Assembly (NCBI GenBank): GCA_037043455.1
Contig: JAWPHD010001830.1
Location: forward strand, 1-64,000
DNA length: 64,000 nucleotides
Reading direction: 5' to 3'
Origin: Cyrtodaria siliqua
Taxonomy: Eukaryota > Mollusca > Bivalvia > Adapedonta > Hiatellidae
Shown: positions 57,710-64,000 of the stretch, piece after piece
Numbering within the stretch: position 1 is the first letter of the stretch
Layout: each line of letters opens with the position of its first letter
The notes under the pieces: model-generated
What the model saw: the letters and a program-made list of their open reading frames with translations, nothing else
What the model was told of the DNA's origin: nothing
Database searches by the model: none
Position numbers and translations under genes: made by a program

Positions 57710-58434
57710 TACATCCAGTAGGAACGCCACGGACCTATAACATATCAGTTCTGTTCGCATTTTAACTCCGCGGACATGGACTATTTCATTGTATTTTACG
57801 GACTATTTTACGAATTTTCAATTAAAACAGACACCATTTTTTACACCCGAAATGTCGCTTCAGAATTGGTCGCCTAGTCGGCGCGCACTACGGATACAGC
57901 TGGAGTCTAAAAACACGCGCAAAATTTGCCATACCGTGATCTATGTAAAACCTAATACCTTGCCTGACGAAGTAACGTTCCAGTATGTGTAAACACATTG
58001 CAGCGTTTTGTTTGACAGTTCACCGTGACATAAATTGACATGCTTTTCAAGGATTACTGCATCTGCTGCTAGAGGTCGATTTTCAAGGTATTTGTTTTGT
58101 CATTAAAATTTGTTTGTCAATAAATACCAGCCAATGCCTAAATATGTACGATCTAAAGTGGTGTGTACTGAATAATTTAGAAAATTCTATGGAATTCTGA
58201 TCACTTTGAGGATTAGAGTTGTCCTCATAATCAGTTAGAATTGTCCCCCTTCCTCAGTACCACAGACGACAACAAAAGACGTTTGTTTGATAGACAAATT
58301 ATATCCTTTAACAAATGTACGGATCGACTGAGAAAGAAACGTACTCCAAGAGAGTGGCTGAGGCGCACATAAAGGAAAATATTTAGAAGCCATAATCTGT
58401 TGTTTGAAGTTGATTGTTCATAATACAAAATAGG
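57710..58434. other. No gene seen
   Basis: Contains short open frames (57789-57992 plus, 58231-58428 minus) with no recognisable domain. Confidence 0.4.
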
Positions 58435-58550
58435 ATTTGCTTTGTTTGAAATGTGTTTTACGTCATGTTTAGTATCATCATTATATGACGATCAATTTGT
58501 TGTGGTAGAGGCAGACGAAACAGTACTGTATACCTCCCACCATCTATACG
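58435..58550 (+). repeat. Dispersed repeat R1, right copy
   Basis: Same orientation as 9935-10070; shared blocks are listed there. Confidence 0.7.
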
Positions 58551-58722
58551 AACATTGACTGTTTACAAAACAGTGTATTGTTGTTTAAATGTGCCAACCA
58601 ACCATGTATTGGTCGGTGTACGCTTTCTATTGTCAAAATGACCAGTGAATATCTGCTTGGCAATTTGCATACGAATGAAGGGTGAAGATGTCACCGGTCA
58701 ACGTTCGTATAAGAATCTCACT

Positions 58723-59574
58723 TCAAGTAGAGTAGAGCTGCCATGCAGTGGGGTATCTAGATGGTGGGTAGTCTCTATTATCATAATCATAACTAGAGGG
58801 TCGGAATGCATCTGGAGTACAAGAAGGGTGATTTAAGTGCTCGCGGTTACCCCCATCATGCAACATTTCTGCGCGCCTTTCTTTATTGTTTCCATGTGAG
58901 ATGTTGCTCATGTTATAATTATCTGTGTGTGAACGATCCCGAACACTGTTAGTATCAAACGTAACATGTTGTCTGGATTGTTGCAAAGTCTCATCTCTCG
59001 AATCCACTTTAGCTCTCGTTGTATCTACCATACTTGTAGCTGGAGGATGTAACCCATCTCCTTGCTGAGTAGAAGTCAAGCACTGATGATTCTGAGTAGA
59101 CCCAATGTTGCTTTTCAAGACATGCAATGCTAAAACAACATTATTCAAAATGTGAATAAGCTGATTCTTTTCGGAATTTTGTTGACCTCTGCTTATAAGT
59201 TGACTACACATGTCTGCCGAACTAGTTGATGGTAACTGTATACCATTACTAGCTTTATTAAGGAAGCAATGGTCAGACTCGTTGTTAGACCTTTCTTCAG
59301 ACAGTAGTACAGGTCTTCTTATTGGGTAGTGTTCATGTTGATAATTATGAAGAAATTCATTTTGCCTCACATCAGTTGAAGTTCTGACCTCATTACCATC
59401 GTTACAATGCGGCACCCTATGTGGAAACTCATCTACGATGATCAGAGATGATGTTGACTCGCCTTCAATGTCATTTACACCTGAGGTTGCTTCTTCGCAG
59501 TTGTCTGCCTCTGATATTTCGTCGCATTCTTCGACTGATGGCGGTCTATCATATTGTAACCGTTTTCGACCCAT
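58723..59574 (-). CDS. Unknown 283-residue hydrophilic protein at the right arm's inner edge
   Basis: Open minus-strand frame; the ATG at 59574 gives 283 residues starting 'MGRKRLQYDRPPSVEEC'. The frame is open to another ATG at 59661 (312 residues). An acceptor-like 'ttttcgaaacag' on the minus strand lies between them near 59620, so the later start is preferred. The N-terminus has a basic GRKR cluster followed by a long acidic region; a short helical, Leu-rich segment ('LIHILNNVVLALHVLKSNI') lies in the middle; the C-terminus is Asn/Ser/Tyr-rich. No catalytic motif is seen and I do not recognise the family. Codons are intact and base composition is more balanced than in its surroundings. Its 5' side is the right inverted-repeat arm; in the left arm that same sequence is preceded by a TATA promoter and splice donor. 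This suggests a spliced gene whose promoter was deleted here and whose coding exon was lost there. Confidence 0.6.
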   Translation of the reverse strand: MGRKRLQYDRPPSVEECDEISEADNCEEATSGVNDIEGESTSSLIIVDEFPHRVPHCNDGNEVRTSTDVRQNEFLHNYQHEHYPIRRPVLLSEERSNNESDHCFLNKASNGIQLPSTSSADMCSQLISRGQQNSEKNQLIHILNNVVLALHVLKSNIGSTQNHQCLTSTQQGDGLHPPATSMVDTTRAKVDSRDETLQQSRQHVTFDTNSVRDRSHTDNYNMSNISHGNNKERRAEMLHDGGNREHLNHPSCTPDAFRPSSYDYDNRDYPPSRYPTAWQLYST

Positions 59575-59763
59575 GTTGATGTCACATGCACAAAATAAAA
59601 CGTAGATGATCGAATCGCTTGATCTGTTTCGAAAATTAACAGACCGCACCGCTGTCACCAAAAATGTTACGTGCTGGTAGCGTTTAACGTATAAATAAAA
59701 TGGACTCTGAGTAAAATTAACTTATTTGGACATCCTATTGCTTATCTAACTCTTAAAAATCAT

Positions 59764-60472
59764 GGGGCCTTTACAGAGGATGGCGACCTTTGTGCCTCCC
59801 GTGTGCGACCATAAAATTTGCCAGGTCGTCGTTGGAGGCTCAACGGAGGCAGAATGGTTGCCTAGGTCGTTCAAAGGTGGTACACAGGAGGTTCAGACAT
59901 CGCCTTGGACGCCATGGTCGCCGTGAATTTTTGAACATGTTCAAAACAGTCGCACAAAGGTCGCCGAGGAGGTTGGTTGCTCAAAGGTAGCTCAAAGGAG
60001 GCAGAAGGGAGGCACAAGCATTACCGTGTTTGCAGAATGGAGGCACAGTTGTCGCCCAATGGTCGCCAGGTAATAGATGCGTTCTGCTGCAATTGTTTTT
60101 GGCTGAATGGTCGTTCAGTGATCGCCGTTAGTTGCCGTTGGTCGCCGATGATGGCACAGAGGAGGCTCAGTGGTTGCCCAAACATTGCTCGGGGGTCGCC
60201 TATGTAGCCTATAATCGCGTTGGTTGCCGTAGGTTGTACAGGGGAAGCACAGGGGAGGCAGGAGTGGCTCAGTGGACGCACAGGTCGTTCGTAGATCGCC
60301 ATGAAAATGCCCGAAAATTGCATTTTTGGTGGTTCAAGGGAGGCAAAAGGATCGCTGGAGCAGTTACATAGAAACATGATTTTCTGGGTTTAGCTGACCA
60401 TTGAGCGTCCTGGCCATCTTTTGGTCGCTCAAACGTGGCACAAAGGTCGCAGCCCTGTGTAAAGGGGCCTTA
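59764..60472. mobile_element. PIF/Harbinger-like MITE
   Basis: Terminal inverted repeats of 33 bp: the left end GGGGCCTTTACA.GAGG leads to 'gcgacctttgtgcc', and the reverse complement of the right end reads GGCCCCTTTACACAGG, leading to the same 'gcgacctttgtgcc'. The interior is rich in GGTCGCC/GGCGACC and GGAGGC motifs and has no transposase. GGSCCTTTACA-type ends are typical of PIF/Harbinger. The three bases flanking the ends (cat, tta) are not a clean TWA duplication. The left arm has the uninterrupted site near 9120-9135. The small open frames inside are not genes. Confidence 0.8.
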
Positions 60473-61997
60473 AGGGATAAACAACAAAGTATCAAATCAG
60501 AAGTAAGTTTCCCTCTCTTTATTTATATCTTAGTAGGAAAACTGTTAACGTAGAATTATCAGTAATATATAACAAATAACAACTTTCCTTAATAAATAAT
60601 ACTACTCTCTTTGTCACTTTGACTAGAAATACTCTAAATAATTAATCCCTAACAATATGCTGATAAATACTATAATCTCTATATTAAATATTTATGTCAA
60701 TTCAAAACCTTCTTAAAGTAAATCGTTCTAAATTTACTATTGAATGTATTTATTAAAGTTACTATAATCGAATTTTAAATGCAAAAATAAAGCCTAAGTT
60801 CAACCTAACACACAGTGTGTATATAGACGTGAGTGTTGAAAAAGGTCTGTTGAAGAAAACGTACGATTTTTATTCAGGTAAATAAGCAGCAAGTACAGAA
60901 AATTATAATGCCAGAAGGGTGTTCCATGGATCACTTGTCGCCTACCCTTCGCTTATTTCCTGAAGTGCAATCTCTGAAGTTTTACATTGTTACAGTTTAT
61001 GAAAAGGGGCATAACTCTGCATTGGATAATTGATATGAACTGTATAACCATAGGTCAACATCTTGCCATTTTATGAGTTAGGTTAGATTGAATGTTAAAG
61101 TTTTATGAGAAGGGGTATAACAAATTGGCAAAATGAAAATCAGAGTTATTGGACATATGCAACAACATTTCTTTGGGTAAGATGAACAAGTGTGTGAAGT
61201 TTCTTGAACATGGGCCGACTACTTTCATGTTATGGTCAGTAACATGGTTAGGTTGCAGATTGAAGTTTTATGAAATGGGCCATAACTGTGGCAAGTGAAA
61301 GACAGAGTTATTGGGCATTGGTAATAACATTCCTTTGGGGTAAGATGAATATGTGTGTGAAGTTTCATGAGTGTAGGTCAAACACTTTTTAAGTTATGGC
61401 CAGTTATGAGCTTGGTTAGGTTGCAGGTTAAAGTTTTATAAAAAAAAAAAAAGAGAGCATACCTCTGCTAAATTAAGTCAAGAGTTATTTTACATGTTTA
61501 ACAACTTTCTTTGAGGTAACATGAAGATGCATGTGAAATTGTATAAAGATAGGTGAAATACTTTTCAAGTTATGGCCTAGGTTAGGTTGCATGCTAAAGT
61601 GTGACAGACGACGGACGACGACAAAGTGATCTGTAAGTGTGGGCCGTGCTATGCAGGCGAGTGAGGCGACACAATAAAAACGAGACAAGATGTTTAGAAC
61701 TCTGAAATGCATGAAATGTCATCCGAGCATGTAGATTTTAAAAAGAAATTCAGGGGAGCATGCCCCCAGACCTCCCTAGCCGTTCGCGGCTTTGCCCCTC
61801 AACATGTCACTTCGGCTGCCTTTACATGCACGATATCCTAGCTACGCGCTTGACTTGTAATAGTTGACGCGGGTTCGATCACCAGCCGGATAGATATATA
61901 GCAATGGTTGTAGTAGCTGCATTGCTTAGCATATACAGGGTAGTGCTAGGACTGGTCGGCATTATGTGTCCTTATATTGTGACTGTGCGTGGTATTA

Positions 61998-62490
61998 TAT
62001 GTGGTGCAGCACTTTGGCAGCAGTATAAAGTTGAGCAGCACTGTGTCAGCAGTATAAAGTTGAGCAGCAGTGTGGTAGCAGTATAAAGTTGAGCAGCACT
62101 GTGGCAGCAGTATACAGTTGAGCAGCACTGTGTCAGCAGTATAAAGTTGAGCAGCAGTGTGGCAGCAGTATAAAGTTCAGCAGCACTGTTTCAGCAGTAT
62201 ACAGTTGAGCAGCACTGTGTCAGCAGTATAAAGTTGAGCAGCACTGTGTCAGCAGTATAAAGTTGAGCAGCAGTGTGGCAGCAGTATACAGTTGAGCAGC
62301 ACTGTGGCATCAGTATACAGTTGAGCAGCACTGCGTCAGCAGTATAAAGTTGAGCAGCAGTATAAAGTTGAGCAGCAGTATGAAGTTGAGCAGCAGTGTG
62401 GTAGCAGTATAAAGTTGAGCAGCACTGTGGCAGCAGTATAACGTTTAGCAGCAGTAACGTTGAGCAGCACTGTGGCAGCAGTAAACGGTT
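61998..62490 (-). repeat. Satellite array, 29-bp unit (right arm copy)
   Basis: About 17 units in reverse orientation (GCAGTATAAAGTTGAGCAGC, then ACTGTGGCA), including a few shortened units near 62340-62395 that lack the CACTGTGGCAG part. See the left-arm array for period artefacts. Confidence 0.95.
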
Positions 62491-63399
62491 GATCATAGAG
62501 TTCACTGCTACACACCGACTTCGATGTAGAAGCACTTCTATAAAGACTCTTACTTTAACAGAACAATAACCACACTGACTTCAATGTAGAGGCACTTCAA
62601 TAAATTCTCTTACTTCAACAGAACAATATTTAACTTGCAATGCCTTAACCCCATATGTGTACAGTCTATATATATGTATAGTGCTAACCAATATGCTATA
62701 CAGAGCTGTTTAACTTAGCAGACATACACCGAGAAATAAGAAATATATATAAGTACGTTTTTCGTTCAACCCAAAATTTATTAAGATATTGTTATTGTAT
62801 GGTGATGTTAAATATGTTCAATTTGGAAGTGCCGTTGTACCAGATATCATATAAGGGGGCGTGGATAGCGATAAAACAGTTATACAATATCCAACTTGTT
62901 GTTACACGCATATATCATGAAATTATCTGGGCTTACGCCTCGATATATTTTATGATATGTGCTCGTAACACCTCTTTGGACGTTCTATAACTAATACTTA
63001 TAGAGGAATATGACTGGATAATTCACTATATGTGCAGTGGTAACTATTAAAAGACAAGACATCTTTGCAAATATATACATTTATTTTATGGCCATGTAGC
63101 TATCAAAATAATAACAAGTCAAGAAAAATAAGAGGTCAACAACATGATTACAATTGATTATCTCACCGAGACTGCAGGTGGCCATTTCAAATCTACTTTT
63201 AGCGGTAATGCCTCCCTACGGTTTTGTTGCTTTATGTAAATAGTAAAAATTCACTACATCTGAAATAATAACAGTAAATATAACTATTTAATTGTTAAGT
63301 ATACAAACTGTATTTGTTTTTAATATCATATCAGTGGGACGTGTTGCTCTGGCTTCTGCCAAGTCATTGAGTACCTTCATTGTGGCTTTCTAGGCTATT

Positions 63400-63775
63400 G
63401 TTGTTTTGTATTATATTTACACGAGCATATTTGTGTTTTACTTATATTGCCTATTAATGCTGCCTTGTTGGTTAGATATTAGATCATGGTGGGGATTTCT
63501 TTATTTACACTGTCCTGTTTTAATGGGATGACAATAGGGTAAGCGTGGGGTTTGCTGCACCCTAAAACCGGATTAAACCCCCAGTGGCCTTTGTTGCCAC
63601 TGACCGTTCCAAGGCGGTAGCCCTATTGTCAACCCTTTTGTGTTTGTGATGTCGTTTGCATTTTTTATTACTTTTGCCTTCTCGTTTGTCTGTTTGCATG
63701 TTCGTTTTTGTGTTTTGTGGTTGACTGTCGTCCTTGTATGCTGTTTTCCCTGTCCGATATTTTTATCTTTCTCTA
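63400..63775 (-). repeat. Penelope-associated UTR-like repeat, right arm
   Basis: Mirror copy of 2705-3060, the least decayed pair in the window. Confidence 0.85.
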
Positions 63776-64000
63776 TGGATGCCCCCTGTCAAGTGCTGTC
63801 AGTGACAAAGTTCAATTAAGTGTGTATAAATATATCTGAAGGTCAGTGTCACCGACATCCTTTTAGTAATGACATATTGCTTTCATGTAGATGTTGTTGT
63901 GTATGAAATTTGAAAGATGTTAAACCTTTTAAAGCTTCATAGTTGAATTTTGTTTTCTGCCGCACACACAACACAACAAACACAACACAAGAAAGGTTAT

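Larger units (their letters stand above)
59667..64000 (-). repeat. Right arm of the giant inverted repeat (cut by window end)
   Basis: Reverse complement of 2483-9222; block correspondences are given under the left arm. It lacks the 2.57-kb zinc-finger segment (junction at 60812-60824) and carries a MITE the left arm lacks. Its satellite block is shorter, and it has about 180 bases more near 61020-61200. Outside the features listed separately no gene is seen. Confidence 0.9.

Noticed and set aside
59790..60377. Small open frames on both strands
   Set aside because: They lie inside the Harbinger-like MITE and reflect its GGTCGCC-rich composition.
2483..64000. Terminal inverted repeats of a Maverick/Polinton or other known giant transposon
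   Set aside because: No family-B DNA polymerase, integrase, ATPase or capsid gene is seen between the arms, and the spacer holds a host transporter gene.

Overview
The window looks like animal nuclear DNA: AT-rich, intron-containing, and crowded with decayed retroelements, DNA transposon remnants and short-period satellites. The only host gene recognised is a DUR3-type urea symporter split into at least eight exons. The mix of Steamer-like Ty3/gypsy, Penelope-like, Tx1/L1-like and RNase H-bearing LINE pieces suggests a lophotrochozoan, most likely a bivalve mollusc. That assignment is inference; no marker gene fixes the species. The many long open frames inside tandem arrays are artefacts of repeat periodicity.

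Layout. A 23/25-bp satellite fills about 170-1640. A very large inverted repeat follows: the left arm runs from at least 2483 to 9222, the right arm from 59667 to the window end, and about 50 kb lies between them. Both arms carry the same 29-bp satellite and the same Penelope-associated repeat. The left arm alone holds a zinc-finger gene (7256-8434) followed by a TATA-type promoter. The right arm alone holds, at its inner edge, a second unknown gene (59574-58723, minus strand). Placed in one orientation the two genes would be consecutive on one strand, so the arms may be two inverted copies of one undescribed multi-gene element that lost different genes.

Between the arms, left to right: an inverted 16-bp array (9377-9770); a mariner-like element split by a Penelope-like insertion (11304-13770); a dead CR1/Jockey-type LINE (14873-17530); a gene-poor stretch with weak ORFs (17640-20500); a dead I-group LINE with RNase H (20529-25310); a fold-back element (25747-25897) and a 51-bp satellite (26750-27385). 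The DUR3-like gene spans 28058-51238 on the plus strand. Its introns hold a 19-bp satellite with higher-order structure, fold-back elements, a SINE, an intact mariner-like MITE, a 28-bp satellite, Tx1/L1 fragments and a whole Ty3/gypsy element with LTRs, PBS and PPT. Downstream are more Penelope remnants (55450-57230) and dispersed repeats up to the right arm.

The most interesting points are: (1) the giant inverted repeat and the reciprocal gene content of its arms; (2) an intronic satellite whose unit matches the DUR3 exon 3 splice-donor junction, so the array looks amplified from a splice site, with GT changed to CT in nearly all copies; (3) a DUR3-like gene that keeps splice sites and phases but carries one in-frame stop and one frameshift.
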